Positions 37,600 through 50,100 of a stretch of 64,000 nucleotides of DNA are shown here, piece by piece. This stretch comes from Zonotrichia leucophrys gambelii. Lineage: Eukaryota; Chordata; Aves; Passeriformes; Passerellidae. Positions within the stretch are counted from its first letter, which is position 1; each line of letters begins with the position of its first letter. The translations under genes and the position numbers were made by a program. The stretch is from assembly GCF_028769735.1 (NCBI RefSeq), contig NC_088172.1, positions 96,023,235 to 96,087,234 of the forward strand, written 5' to 3'. Under the pieces are notes generated by a model that saw only the letters and a program-made list of their open reading frames with translations, had not been told where the DNA came from and made no database searches.

Positions 37600-38055
37600 T
37601 CACAACTCTTTGAACCTTTTATTGCATCATACCTACCTCTACAATCCCTTCCCACCTCATTTTTCATCCCATGGAAGCCTTTTTTCAGCCTTCTGACCAT
37701 ATCCAGCATTTTTTTGACTTCTGCAACTCTTCAATGTCCAGCTTGAGATGAAAGATTCAGAATTCCATGCAGTATTCCAGGTGCACCTGAACCACAGATT
37801 CACACAGTGGCTTAAAACTGATCTCTGGTTTGCACTCCATTCCTTTTCTAGTCATTCCACACCTCAATTCACCTCTTTTTGACTGAAACAAGATAGGAGA
37901 GTCAATGCTGTCATTTAGGAAAACACGAGTATCTTGTTCTTGAGCAGTGGCAGCCCGTTCGAAGCCCATCATTTTATTCAAGACATTTTTGCCTTCAAGG
38001 GGCCTCATCTAGTTTGAATTTCATCTGCCATTTTATCTCTCAGTTACCCAAGATC
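37600..38055 (-). mobile_element. Ancient CR1/L3-type LINE fragment, antisense
   Basis: On the minus strand the open stretch at 37757-38008 carries an NKMMGFE motif and, near its end, VHLEYC, matching the C-terminal part of CR1/L3-clade reverse transcriptases (usually MMGSKL... and VRPHLEYCVQFW). The plus strand right end (TTTCATCTGCCATTTTATCT near 38021) matches the old amniote CR1 form rather than the young bird subfamilies. It is much more diverged than the other CR1 copies in the window, so probably an old insertion. Confidence 0.65.
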
Positions 38056-38683
38056 AATCTACCTCTGCTAGAAATGCTGAAGTAACCCTTATCTCATTCC
38101 ACAGACTGTCCTCACTGGGAAGGAAATTTCCTGCCTGGCACCAAACTTATCTCCCTGACTGAACCAAAAAGTCCTAGGATGGGAGATAACACTGGTCTGG
38201 AGACCTCAGCCCATAAATGTGGGTGGTGGTGCAGCATCTGATGCATTAAAACTCTCAAATGGTCCTGCTACTAAAGCTGATGGCATTAGGGAATTATATC
38301 AAGCTAGTTCAAAGCAGCAGGCTTTCCACAAAGTGGAAAGATTTTTATCCCATCTAGGTAAAAAGCAAGCCCTGAAATATTGTCAGACCCATCCTACAGA
38401 ATGGGAACTGCAGTTCTTCAGCAACTGTACTGATGTGGAATCAATAGTACCCACAACACAAAAGTTGTGTACCTATACACAAAGATACAAATGGCACAAG
38501 TGGTTTTTTTTTTTTCCTTTTAAAAGATGCAAGGAGCAGTAGTTTACTGTTTGCCCACTCTTTGCAAACAGACTGTTTAATTTCTGTTTTCTTTCCTCCA
38601 GTTTTAATCCAATATAGCATCCTGAAAGCAATGGTTACTTTATATTTGCATTTTTGTATAAGAATACAATAATGGAAGCAGCT
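38056..38683. other. Non-coding sequence with one longer open stretch
   Basis: An open frame on the plus strand runs from about 38159 to 38545 with no ATG near its start; 38219 begins with GTG. Its composition is less biased than most chance frames, but I recognise no domain. See the findings. Confidence 0.35.
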
Positions 38684-38866
38684 CACTGATTTTCTCACAA
38701 TGGTTTTCTTCTCACACTTATTTTCCCCTACTCCAGCAGTATCAGTCAAGCATGTTAGAGACAATTGTAGTCAGAACACTTCAAAAAAGTGGACTGAACA
38801 TTGTTGCTTGATTCCTCTGATCTGTAGCCTTGAGCAAATTATTGCAACAGCCCTGTATAATGTTTT
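38684..38866 (+). repeat. Direct duplication, copy 2 (partner at 36844)
   Basis: Same-orientation partner of 36844-36990, 1.84 kb downstream. Contains a segment of about 40 bases (around CAGTCAAGCATGTTAGAG) that copy 1 lacks. Scattered substitutions indicate an old event. Confidence 0.85.
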
Positions 38867-40748
38867 CAACAGGGATTTTTTTATTATATTTTAGACATTG
38901 TAAGAATCATTCAATGCAGAGGCCCTTGATCAAAGAGCACTTTTAAATATAAGTACTTTAATTTTAAATTGATTTCTCTCTCACAAAGCCTATTGTAATC
39001 GGTGGAACTGCACTACTGTGAAGGCAGATCAGTTTCTCTGAGAGTATTTCTTCTTATTTATCCTAAGCTTTTAATAATGTCTAGATACATTAGCAGCAAA
39101 GATTTAAAAAACTGCCTTCTCTCCCTGCTCAAAAAAAAAAAAACAACAAAAAAAAACACAATCGTGAGCAATACAAGACAGTGTTTACTATGAATATAAT
39201 TAACTAGGCCTAAATTAAACCCAATACTTATGCTTCTGTTTCCAGGAGGTTGCCTCAATTTTCCATCCTAAAATTCCTACTCCTTTTGTTCAGTGAATAA
39301 GTTCACTCATCAGAGAGGTGCTTGGAGAGCTTGGGATAGCTTCCATCCACCATTCAAACCCTTCAGAACAGTCTCCAACTAATACAGAGTGAAATTCATA
39401 TGTAGCAAATCCTCTAAAATGCAAAGATACACAAATCCTCAAATCCCATTCCCTGTGCTTACACTCTGCACCCTTACAGTTGTCATCTGACACTCTAAAT
39501 TAGGACATAGTGAGCATCTCCCACATTTCCTTGCCCCTTGAGCAGAATTTGTTTCCTGGGATAAATTATTAAGTGTGGCCTTCATAAGTGTGTCTAGCTC
39601 AGCTGATAATGAAATGAACACTGACAGAAATCAGTGATTAACATGTATATTTAAATACTGGAAAGTTGTTTGTTTTTTTTTTCTGCAGCTGAGGAGAGTC
39701 GTTGACAGTACTAGTCACCTTCTCAGTGTCCCATGCAAGTGCAGAATTAGACAGGAAAGCTATTTTCTGCAGTGCATCATGCCAAGCTAAATCAATCTCT
39801 TCTAATGTCAACAGCAAACTCAAAGACTTTAAAAAAGCAGGTAGAGTCCAAGCCAAGCAGAGTGGTTCTTACTTTAGGAGCCAGAAGAAGATTGTTTAGT
39901 TTTCCTTTCATTGCTCAGTCCACTCCTTCATTTCTGCACTTGTCTCCTCTTCTTCTGAAGTCAGAAATGTGCTTGTCTGCCAGAGGTTCCAGGAGAATTT
40001 CAAGTGCAATGATTTTCAGTGCAACAGCCTGCAAAGCTAACACCTACTAACCTGAGGCGGATTTGGTACTTTGTTTGAAATAGAGACAAGAGAAAACCTT
40101 GAGCAAAGTGAACATGAATCAGAACATATGTTGAACTGCTCCCTGTAACAGATACAGCTAACAAGGCTGCTAATTTTGTTATCAGGAAACTGAAGAAATG
40201 AGATACATTCCTCATAAAACTGGAGACATGCTCATCACACCCTGCTCACCTCCCTCAGCACTCAAATCCCTGTTTTCCAAGACTCATACAAGCCTTCCTG
40301 CTGTAAATACACATGCAAGAGCAATTAATACTTTCATTTTGTGCCTCAATCCAAGCCCAGGTGCATTTTTTTCAGGGATGATTCTACGCCTTCCTGCAAG
40401 TTCACATTTAAACACCACTGGGCAACCTTGCTGTGGCACCTTTCAGAGATACGAAAGCACTGTAGCACCTTCATCTTTCCTTATGTTAAGGTCCCACACT
40501 TCTGAGTTATCACATGTTCTACATTCAGATTTGGAAGGATGCTTCCTCTCCTTTACATGCTGTGAGGAACAAAACCAGAGGGGAAGTATGCAAATGTTAA
40601 CAGTACAGATACCTAAATTCAGATGCCAGTAGGATTTTTGTCAGCCAGTTAAATGATTATCACTCATCACACTGAATCCTTCCCTGCTTCATACTTGACT
40701 GCTTTCTCTGAGGCACAAAAGTTGCAAGAAAAAATAGACAAGGAACAT
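38867..40748. other. Unique non-coding sequence
   Basis: No exon or transposon is recognised. An A-rich run lies near 39130-39160. The frame at 40198-40632 (144 codons) is the longest here but shows no domain or coding signature. Confidence 0.45.
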
Positions 40749-41168
40749 TGCAATTGTATTTGCAGGGACCCCCATGGCAGGGGGAATGATGAATCTGCCT
40801 CCATGTTCTCAGAAGGCTAATTTATTATTTTATTGTACTATATTATATTAAAGAATACCATACTATACTATACTAAATACAGAAAGGATACTTACAGAAG
40901 GCTAAAACGATAATAATGAAAACTGGTGACACTATTCAGAGTCCTGACACAGCTTGATCCTCATTGCCCAATGAGTGAAAACAACTCACACCAGAATCCA
41001 ATTGAACAATCACCTGTGGGTAAAGAATCTCCAAACACATTCCACATGAGCACAACACAGAAAAAGCAAATGAGATAAGAATTGCTTTCCTTTTTCTCTG
41101 AGGCTTCTCGGCTTCCCAGGGGAAAAACCCTGGGTGAAGGGATATTTCCAGAGAATGTGAATGCCACA
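40749..41168 (-). mobile_element. Solo LTR (ERVK-like group), copy C, antisense
   Basis: On the plus strand it starts TGCAATTGTATTTGCAGGGA and ends AATGCCACA, 420 bp. It follows the reverse-complement order of copies B and E: the CATGTTCTCAGAAGGC block, TTTATTATTTTATT (a minus-strand AATAAA at 40821-40826), the CATACTATACTATAC core promoter, an ATTGCCCAATGAG CAAT-type region, the ACAACACAGAAAAAGCAAAT block and a GGCTTCTCGGCTTCCC block. The flanking 6-mers (GAACAT and CATAGC) do not match, so no target duplication is seen. Confidence 0.82.
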
Positions 41169-41266
41169 CATAGCTGTGGAAAAGCTCCCTCAAGGCTGCC
41201 CATAGCTTGCACTTTTAAGCAGTTTGAGAACATGCCTTTTTCCACAGCTGGATAAAACATATTCTA
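41169..41266. other. Spacer between two divergent LTRs
   Basis: 98 bases of sequence with no recognised element lie between antisense LTR C and sense LTR D. Confidence 0.7.
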
Positions 41267-41649
41267 TGTAGCCATGATATTTTCTGAAAAATCCTTTCCT
41301 TAGGATTTTTTCTCCTGAGAAGCTGGGAGGCCTCAGGAACAAAATGCAAACATTGATTATCTGCTGCTGTGGAATGCAACAGGTGGATCTGTGATTGGTC
41401 TCATAGAGTTTTTTCTAATTAATGGCCAATCACAGTCAGCTGGCTTGGACTCTGTCCGAGACAGAAGCTTTTGTTATCATTCCTTCTTTTTCTATTCTTA
41501 GCTAGCCTTCTGATAAAATCCTTTCTTCTATTCTTTTAGTATAGTTTTAATATAATATATACCATAAAATAATAAATTAAGCCTTCTGAAACATGGAGTC
41601 AGATCCTCGTCTCTCCCCTCATCCTCAGACCCCTGTGAACACTTTCACA
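41267..41649 (+). mobile_element. Solo LTR (about 380-bp class), copy D, sense
   Basis: Starts TGTAGCCATGATATTTTCTG and ends ACTTTCACA, 383 bp. It contains a CCAAT box at 41426 (AATGGCCAATCACAG), a core promoter with TTTTAGTATAGTTTTAATAT near 41535 and AATAAA at 41571. It is the sense counterpart of the LTR at 18630-19008 and shares the GCAACAGGTGGATCTGTGAT block with it. No clean target duplication is visible (ATTCTA on the left, TACCCT on the right). Confidence 0.85.
41571..41576 (+). terminator. LTR poly(A) signal AATAAA
   Basis: Canonical hexamer downstream of the TATA-type block in LTR copy D and upstream of the ACATGGAGTCAG motif shared by the group. Confidence 0.6.
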
Positions 41650-43729
41650 TACCCTATGTGGTTTTTTTCACAACTTCTGACTCCACAATTTCCCATTCAG
41701 CAGGCTGGTGTGCAATTCTTCACCCAAGTCATAAAGTACCTTTTCTGCTTCCCAAGTGAATGGTGACAACCACTGGAAAAAAAAAATAGTAAAACATGCA
41801 TAGCAATTGCTCCAGGACATGTATGACTGCAGATATTCAGAGATTTTAGTTTTTCTCATTAGGTCTGTAGCCTACCGAACTTTATATAAGACATTTAATC
41901 TAATATGCCTATAACTTGGCAACTGCATCAAATTTCAGAGTACAAGTATCCAGCATTTTTCTTTTTTTTCATAACTGATGATTGGACTTTGGACCTTATT
42001 CTGACATACTGAAGAGTAAATCATTCATACATGTATGACCTTGATCCCAAATTCTACTTCCCTGCTGTTACTCACAGCTGCTGATCAAAAGTTTAGATGA
42101 ACAGCTCTTTTCTGAGAGTTTGATTGGTTTGGATTTTTATTTCAGTTTATCTGCTTAAAGTCTAGTTAGCCCTGATGAATTAATCTTTATAAAATCAAGT
42201 TCAGTACCAGTAAGGCAAGTGAATTGTCTCTGAAGTTATGAGACTTGTCAGCATGACTATTACAGAGAAATACAACTGTATACATTTATGCTCCTATGAA
42301 TATTATTTCAGCTAGTGGATGAATGGAAGTAATTTCTCACGGGGAACATTTAAAGGATAGTAAAGGAGAACTGTGGGCTAAACCCTGAACATCTTTCCTC
42401 ATATTTAAGCTGTAAAGGGGCCCAGCAATACAGTAGAACTATTTGAATGGGCAATAAATTGGCGCCAGCTTTTGCAGGGCAAAGCTGTGCATTGGCATTC
42501 AGGGCCAGCACCCTGGCACTCGCAGTGATCTGAAAACATGTCATGTGCTAAGTGACAGAACATATGCTCTGCCTGGAATAGGAACTTTGGCTTGCACAGA
42601 GGACTTGAACTAATGCATCAAGTAGGTGACAAGCTTTTAAACTGATGTATACACCAAGCTTCTCATAACCAAGCTGTCTTTGTCTATTATGTTTTCTGAA
42701 AAAGTCCCCCAGACAAACATAACTTTGCTTATTAAGCCCAGCAGAGAGCCCACAGCCTGCTGCAGACAATTGTCTCTGTTTTTTAAAATGCTATTTCCAT
42801 CAAACACCTGGCAGAGCAATTTGGATCAGTGTTACTGGCAATACCTGTAAAAAACTTGAGAAATTCTTAATAGTGTTTATGAAACCTTGCAGAAACCAAG
42901 GGGCTGTGAGTATCAGCTTACCTGGCAGAGCTGAAGTCAGCTGCTTACTAGAGATGCAAAAACTGATCAAGAGACCATTTTTATGAGGTAGGGAAGTATC
43001 TACTCGCTTACACTCTTTGGGCTGCAGCAAACAGGGAGCTAAAAATAAAAGAGATCTGAACACACACTCGGAAAAGAGAACAAATGGTGCAGATCAAAGC
43101 CTAAAGCACGGCTGACAAATGTGGGGAGGGACCTCTTTTTCCACATGTTGCACATGCCCTCAGAGAAGGCCAGTGGTAGCAATTCCAATTAAAAAAAAAA
43201 AAGAAAAAAAAAGGAGGAAAAAGAAAAAAAAATAAGTAGGGAAGGGAGAGAAAGAAATAGTCATGGGGTGTGAATTACCTAGAAATTCATGTGCTATTCA
43301 AGGCATAAGTGCTTTACTGAATGACAGCCAGAGCTCAAGGCACGGTACAGAGCAAGCAGAGCCAAGATCCCGTTGCTATTCAGGAAAAGTGCTAAGTGAT
43401 ATTTGCAAGGAAAGAAGAAGCAATTTCAGAGTGCTGTCTAGCTAACACAAAGGAGGTGCTAAAAGCACTGGTTCTCCAGCTCAAACAGACTTTCTGTCCT
43501 ATCATGGAGAAGACTGCCTTGTGTTCTGGACAAGGCATTGCTGGGGACTTTTTCTGTTCTAATGCATGCATAGAAAGCAAACGATAAAAATGAAAGCGTG
43601 CTAAAAAAGGGTCTTGATGTGGCAGTATTCCATTTTCCAGATGAATATTTGTAGGGCCAGTGATGGGCAAATGTGAAATGTCACCCTTATGTTGGAGCTT
43701 TTGAGCTGCCAGGAAATGTAACTGTTGAC
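41650..43729. other. Unique non-coding sequence
   Basis: No exon or transposon is recognised. An A-rich, purine-only tract at 43191-43232 is entered separately. The short frames here, for example 43392-43670 on the minus strand, have no recognisable domain. Confidence 0.45.
43191..43232 (+). repeat. A-rich purine tract
   Basis: 42 consecutive purines, mostly A with GG interruptions, followed by a further nearly purine-only stretch to about 43258. Confidence 0.9.
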
Positions 43730-44030
43730 TGTCACTGTCATATTTTCTGGAAAAATCCCTTCGTCCAGGATTTTTCTCCTGGGAAGCTGAGAAGCCTCAG
43801 AGAAAAGGAAAACAATTCTTATCTCATTTGCTTCTCCTGTGTTGTGCTCATGTGGAATGTGTTTGGAGATTGTTTACCAACAGGTGGTTGTTTCATTGGG
43901 TTTCTTTGAATTGTTTTCACTCATTGGCAATCATGGTCAAACTGTTTCGAGGCTCTGGAAAGAGTCACGAGTTTTCATTATTATCTTTTTAGCCTTCTGT
44001 AAGTATCCTTTCTGTATTCTTTAGTATAGT

Positions 44031-44040
44031 TTAGTATATA
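44031..44040 (+). promoter_or_regulatory. TATA-type core promoter of LTR copy E
   Basis: TTAGTATATA follows a TTTAGTATAG repeat. It is the intact form of the short AT-rich segment that has become a pentamer array in the LTRs at 5385 and 17724. It lies about 40 bases before AATAAA. Activity is not shown by sequence. Confidence 0.5.
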
Positions 44041-44070
44041 ATTCTTTAATATAATATAGTATCATAAAAT

Positions 44071-44076
44071 AATAAA
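44071..44076 (+). terminator. LTR poly(A) signal AATAAA
   Basis: Canonical hexamer in copy E, followed by TTAAGCTTCTAAGAACATGG, the R/U5 motif shared by the group. Confidence 0.65.
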
Positions 44077-44152
44077 TTAAGCTTCTAAGAACATGGAGTC
44101 AGACTCATCATTCCCTCCTTCATCTGGGCACCCCACAAACACAATAGTTGAC

Positions 44153-47100
44153 TAACTCTCCATGAGGCATATTTCTTGGGTAGAAACAGATGTGCAGGAG
44201 ACTCACCTTCAGAGCATTTCAAGAACTGAGATCAGCACTGAAAGAAAGTCACTGAAATTTAGAATATTTGCAGATTTTTCCTGCTTTATATTTTAGTAGC
44301 TTTAAGGAAAAGGAAAAAAAAAAAAGAAAAAAAAAGACAATTTAATTAAATTCTTCCAAGAGCTTGATTACCTATTTTTAATAAAAGCACGTTCACCTAT
44401 TAGATTGTTCTGTGGTCTATATTTACTAAAGGGGAAAAGTAATAAAGTTACTGTCCCTATTGTCTACCTGAATCTCTAATACCAAGGCTATTTTTCAAGT
44501 ACATAATTAAAACACCCTTTTTACCCCCTGCAAAAAACAAGCTTGATCAAAAGAGAAATAATAAATTGCTGCTAGCTTTCAGATGGCATTAGCATAGACA
44601 TTTTGTCTTAAAGTTTTTAAGGAGCCTAGCAATTAGGATCCATTATCATGCTGATTACAGCTTTGAATCATTATAATGACTTCTGTCTGCACAAATCACA
44701 TATTAATAGAAATGACAATTGATGGCCATCTTTTGGTAGCTGGCACCTTGTAGTATTTCATGTAGATGGCAAAGACAACAGTTACAAGGCCCAGCAATGA
44801 GATTCCTCTGTGTGAAAGGTGGAATATGTTAATCCACTTATGCATCTGGTGTCCCTAGTCCTCAAAGATGTGAACAGGCATTGCCAAATCTTTCTGAAAC
44901 ACAGAAATCACTTGGACTCTCAGCAGCAACCAAGGTCTCACCACACAGCAAAACATTTTGCCATCTAAGCAACAACTTAGAAGTACTCTAAAGGAAGATC
45001 CCCTAATGAAGGGAATCAAAACCCTTTTTGGAGTAACAAAAAGCCCCCATATAGCCATCCAACTGGAAGATATATAGCCCCTACATCTATTTTTGGTGGT
45101 GTTAGCTGGTCATGTCAGAGGCAGAATATTCTGTACCTAATAATGATTCACCAATAGATGAGGAATGTTTTCAATTTCTCCAGGCTTCTAACATTAAAAA
45201 AATCCAAGGAAACAAACAAATGGAAAACCCAAAAGATACAAAAAGCCCCAGTAGCTCCAACACAAAATAAGATGTTCAACTTCTTCCCATCTTAAGGAAA
45301 AAACCAAACACACAAAACCAAAAAACAGCTTTACTTGAAAAATTCTTTAGAAGACAAAATATTTTCAAATCCCAGTCACAGTAACATACACAGAATCACA
45401 ATCACCCTCAGAACATTCATTCCCTTAATTATCAACAATTCAGAGAATGAAGAAAGCTTGTTTTCATTCTAAGCAGTAGTTCTTTGTTTGTCTTTTTGCC
45501 AACCAAATGAAAAACAACAAATTAGGTGATTTTTTTTTTACTCAATTTTACCTTTGTTGCTGTTAATGAAGTGTCTTGAACACCTGAAAGCTAAATACTC
45601 ACATTGTCCATGAAATGAAAGTGTGCATTATCAGAAATAATAGGTGCTGTGCTTGCCAGCTGTGGATGAATCAGAAATTACTTTGATTCATAGTTCCTGG
45701 TAATAAATCTCTCCTCTTATATTTCCCAAGTCTTGCAAATGCCTCAATTTTCACATCCCTTCTTGTAGAATGCATTTTCACTGAATTCAAGACAGCTGGT
45801 TGTATATTCTGAGGCCATACTCACCCGTCTCTTTCAGCCTTTTTCAAATTAAATTAGCCATGTTTAAATCATGCTTACTGAGAAAACAGCCCCAGTCTAA
45901 TCTTTATATTGACACAGACTCGGTATTTTCTTCCTTGTCCCAAACCCCTCCTCAAACATTTCCTTTTAAGCAGTCCCCATTTTCTTGATTTCTTATCCCT
46001 GTTTAGCCACAAGGACACATTGGACTTCTTAAGAGTGAAATGAAGCAGGGTTTTCAATCCCCAGATCATTATGAGATCATATGGAAGCAAAACATAATTG
46101 CACTTTCCTTCATGAAGTGAGATAAATTGGAACTCATACTTTTTTCAAGAGGGGGAAGAACAGGAGGAAGGAAAGACATGAAGGCACATTATCGAGAGTG
46201 CTAGTTAATGATCTTCTAATTAATATTGCTAGTCTCAATTTTCAGTTTTAATTGTGCCTTGCTCTACTTGCAAGTTCACCCTTATATGTTTCTGCCTCCA
46301 ATAACTGCAACATATCTGTTGAAAAGCAGTTACAGAAAGCAGACCCTGATGCCTATTAATTAGATAATTACTATTGCTGGGTTTATACTCCCCCAAACTC
46401 CCCAATGGGATTAACAGCCTTCCAAGAGTCAGAAACCTCTCATGCTATGGAGCTTTCTGTTTTGCTCTTACCTATTTGGTTACTAATTACATTTTAATCA
46501 CTGAAATTATCCTCACAAGTAAATATATAGCTTTATTCAGGAAAGAACTGATGTCCTGGGATGTTTATTCCTTTAAAACTGCAAAACATAGAACCTTTCC
46601 AGCTAAGAGATTCTCCCCTTGTAGTTACACCAATTATGATGGTATTGAAAGAAAAAAAAATGCAAGGGATGTAGAAGCTTTCCCCCAATCCTTTTATGCT
46701 CAAACAACTCATATGTCAAACTGATGCACATATTACAAGGATGCATAATTAGTTACCAACATTAAGTCTATACTTAATTTAAACATATTTTTCCCCTTAG
46801 TTGATGGTAACACAGTCCCTGGGTCATGATCAGCACCACCTTGATTTTTATTAGAATTTGTAACTGGAAAAATCCTCACCCCACCTTCATCACCCAGTTT
46901 GGGAAACTTAAGATAGATAATGGGAGGGGGAAAGGGAAACAGGACACACAGCAGACAGAAGAAAAGAAAGAAGAAAAAAATGTCAGTAAAACAATTGGGA
47001 AAAAAGAAACCAAAATAAAACCCCTGCTTTTTTAGCAGCACTGAACTGTGGCATACTTAAAATAGAAGCATGGATAATGTATTTTCATGGTTTATGACAG

Positions 47101-50100
47101 ATGAGTCCCAGCTGAATGAAATCAAACAGTCATTCCCCGAAAGAGCCCAAGACTTCATTTCATGTGCATTTTACATTTGAAAGAGAGAAAAAAGATCCTG
47201 TTGTCATGCATCCTGATATCACAGTTTGGCCACTGACCTTTCTTTATTCCCCAATTGTGCCATTTCTGGTGTCAGAGAGACTCCAGAAATTAACTACCCC
47301 AGCGAGTCACCCTGGCTGTGCTGCCACAGCCCAAACTGGAGTGCAGGAATTGAGGCTCAGACCAGAAACTCTCTGGGCACAGCCTGGGAGGAAGACAGAA
47401 AAGACAGAAACTACCCCTTCAAATGCAATTCTTGGCACTCAGAATCCAGGCATTTTGTCTCACAGGTTCTGTTTCAAGCCTAGAACATAAATATTGCTCC
47501 CCTGAGTCCAGGTCTGTATATGGCTGTTATTTATGATGAACTGAAAAGCATAACTACCAAAGAAAGAATTTTTTTCTATGCAGATTGACTTTCCCAAATG
47601 TCTTTAAGATCCCACTGGAAAACATATATTGTTGGGAAAATTTGCTTCCCTTGTACTGCTAATATGAGGTTTACAATTAAACTGGACAAAGCCATTGAAA
47701 ATATACAATAAGCAGAAATGCTGCTATTGCCAGAAGCAAAGAAGACTTGAACAGTCCTTTTTCCTGTCTAAAGCCTATGGCTGGTAATTAAACTGAAATT
47801 GAACACTAGTTTAGAGCTTTTTTTAATGATTCCTGTTCAAGAATCCTACTGAGAGCAGCATGCAAATTTCAACTTTTTTTCTGAGCAAATATGCCAGCAG
47901 GAAAAAAAAAAACAAACACAAAACACTTCTATAACCTGCTACCACAAAATCATTTTAGACAAAAAAATTTATGATGGGAAATTTATACTTAACAGATACC
48001 CTAAAAATAAGGAGGTTTAAGGGGGAAGGGAGGGAGGTGACATAGAATTGTTGCAATAAACTTTCAATACCCAACTCATAGTCCAACACTCTGAATGAAT
48101 AAATATATTTTCTTGGGAAGCTGACAGGACAAAGAAGCAGGTATCATCAAAATTAATGAACCACAACTGGACACATAACTGCTGAGCAAATGGGGCTATT
48201 ATAACACCCTGGGAGGTTTGGTCTGTCCCAGTTCTTCTGCCTGCCCTTTCTTCCCTTATTGTATGGCAAGTGGCCCTATGGGAGTCACCACTTGAAGAAA
48301 ATAAATCATCAGTGCAGTGACAGCACCTTAAGTCTTGCATCAAATACAAACACTTATAAAAGTAAATGTATTGGTTTGTATTAAATAAATGTATTGTATA
48401 AAAATACAATGTTAAATAAATGTATTATACAAAGCACCAAAATGTCACTTCAGCAGAATACTACCTTGGCAGATTTGGGCCCTGAAAAAATATGCAATTC
48501 CATAATTAGGATTACCTATGTGATTTTCATTTGCCATCCTTATGCATCTGCTTATGGGTAATAAGTGATCCCTCCACCAAGGCAGGAGAGCACACACAGT
48601 GTCCAGAGGGCATTAGAAATAGTCTAGCATGAGTATTTTTCAAGATGACCTTATTTTCCAGTCTTGAAAGGTTGCCTTGTCTTCTAGAAATGGACACTAG
48701 GCCTCTGTAAAGCATACTACTTTTGAAATAATGCCTATTGAAATGGGGAAGAAAGTATCAGAGAGAAAATTTTGAGTCCAGAAAATCTTTCCTACTTCCA
48801 AAACCCACTCTCTACCACCAGCTGAAGGGCCACTGGAGGAGAAAAGCTGCTGTGGAGAGCTGCAGATTCATCCCAGAGGTCACCTCTGTCCCACAGCTGG
48901 ATACCTCTGCAATCTGATATCACCTTCTTAATTGTTTTTTTCAGCCTCCTGCAGGTATATTAAGCCCTTGCCCATATGGGTCCCATCCTGTTTTGTTGTA
49001 GTGGATGACAGAGGAAATAGAAAAAGGTACCCAGAGGCAGAACCCTCTAAAAGAAAGCTATTTATCATTCACAGCCTCACAGAGGGGCATGGGACACTGA
49101 GATAATTACAAGATATTGACAAATTAAAAAAACTTTTGAGAAAAATTAATTGTAGTCCAGCTATAAATTCACTGCTCAAGGTTCCAAAGTACATTAAGTA
49201 AAAAAGACAAAGCCAATTAGGAATTTTAAATGATACTTCAAAATTATTTCTGGTACAGAAAACATTAAAAAATCAAAACAACAACAAGCTTTTTCACCTG
49301 CTTTATTGGAAAGCTGTAACATCAAGTGAAAAGACCCCTGACCAAACTCAAAGTTTTAATTTCATTGGAATTCCAGTACTCACATACTCATTTTCTTTGC
49401 AGGTTGGAAGTAAACATCAGCCAGAGAGCTTTTCATAGCCAAAAAGCATCTGGGAATTTCAGCTGGAAAGCAGTGAAACATTTTCTTCCAGCTGTGGGCG
49501 GGGAAAGGGGATGTGTTTGAGCAGACCAGAGGGGTTTCAGAATTCAAAAGCCAACATATTATCTCAATGTCTTATCTCAGGAGAAACTTAGGAAAGCCAT
49601 ACCCAATATTTCAGCCAAATTTCCTCACTTACTTTTGTTCCTGAGCAGCTTATGCACAATAAGCCTCTAGTAAGTGCCACTGAGCATGGTGAATGTATTT
49701 GTCCCAATTTTCATTTAGTTAAATATTCCCATTCAAAACACTGCCTAATTAAAGTATCCATTATAACTCCATAATGACAAGTTAATGGAAAAAATCTCCT
49801 CTAGAACTCAATTAAATTATTTCTGTTAATAATTGGTGAAAAGCTGTGAAAAGAAACCCTGTTAAATGCATACTTAAAACTCCATACAAGGTCTTGCTTC
49901 ATAATATACAACTGGCTCAGCCTATTTTTTTCTATGAGAGATGTAAAAGATCATGAAATACCTCCTAGATCATGCAATTTTCTGTGAACTTGGACATGTA
50001 AACATCAAATCAGTAGTCTGAGGTACATTTCCACTTGGCTCCTGTATCACTTGATGATCAAATATGTTTTAACAAGAAAATCCTATTGCTGTAGGACACT

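Larger units (their letters stand above)
43730..44146 (+). mobile_element. Solo LTR (ERVK-like group), copy E, with perfect 6-bp target duplication
   Basis: GTTGAC flanks it exactly, at 43724-43729 and 44147-44152. It starts TGTCACTGTCATATTTTCTG and ends ACACAATA, so like copy B it ends in TA rather than CA. Order of motifs: GGGAAGCTGAGAAGCCTCAG, ATTTGCTTCTCCTGTGTTGT, a CATTGGCAATCATGG CAAT-like region, TTTTCATTATTATC, the TTAGTATATA core promoter near 44031 and AATAAA at 44071, then ACATGGAGTCAGACTCATCA. This is the cleanest intact member of the longer class and a good reference for the others. Confidence 0.92.

Noticed and set aside
37757..38008. Minus-strand 83-codon frame as a small gene
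   Set aside because: Its end (VHLEYC) matches the C-terminal region of CR1/L3 reverse transcriptases, so it is LINE remains.
40198..40632. 144-codon frame as a gene
   Set aside because: Composition is unremarkable and no family is recognisable; no promoter, splice or poly(A) context was seen.
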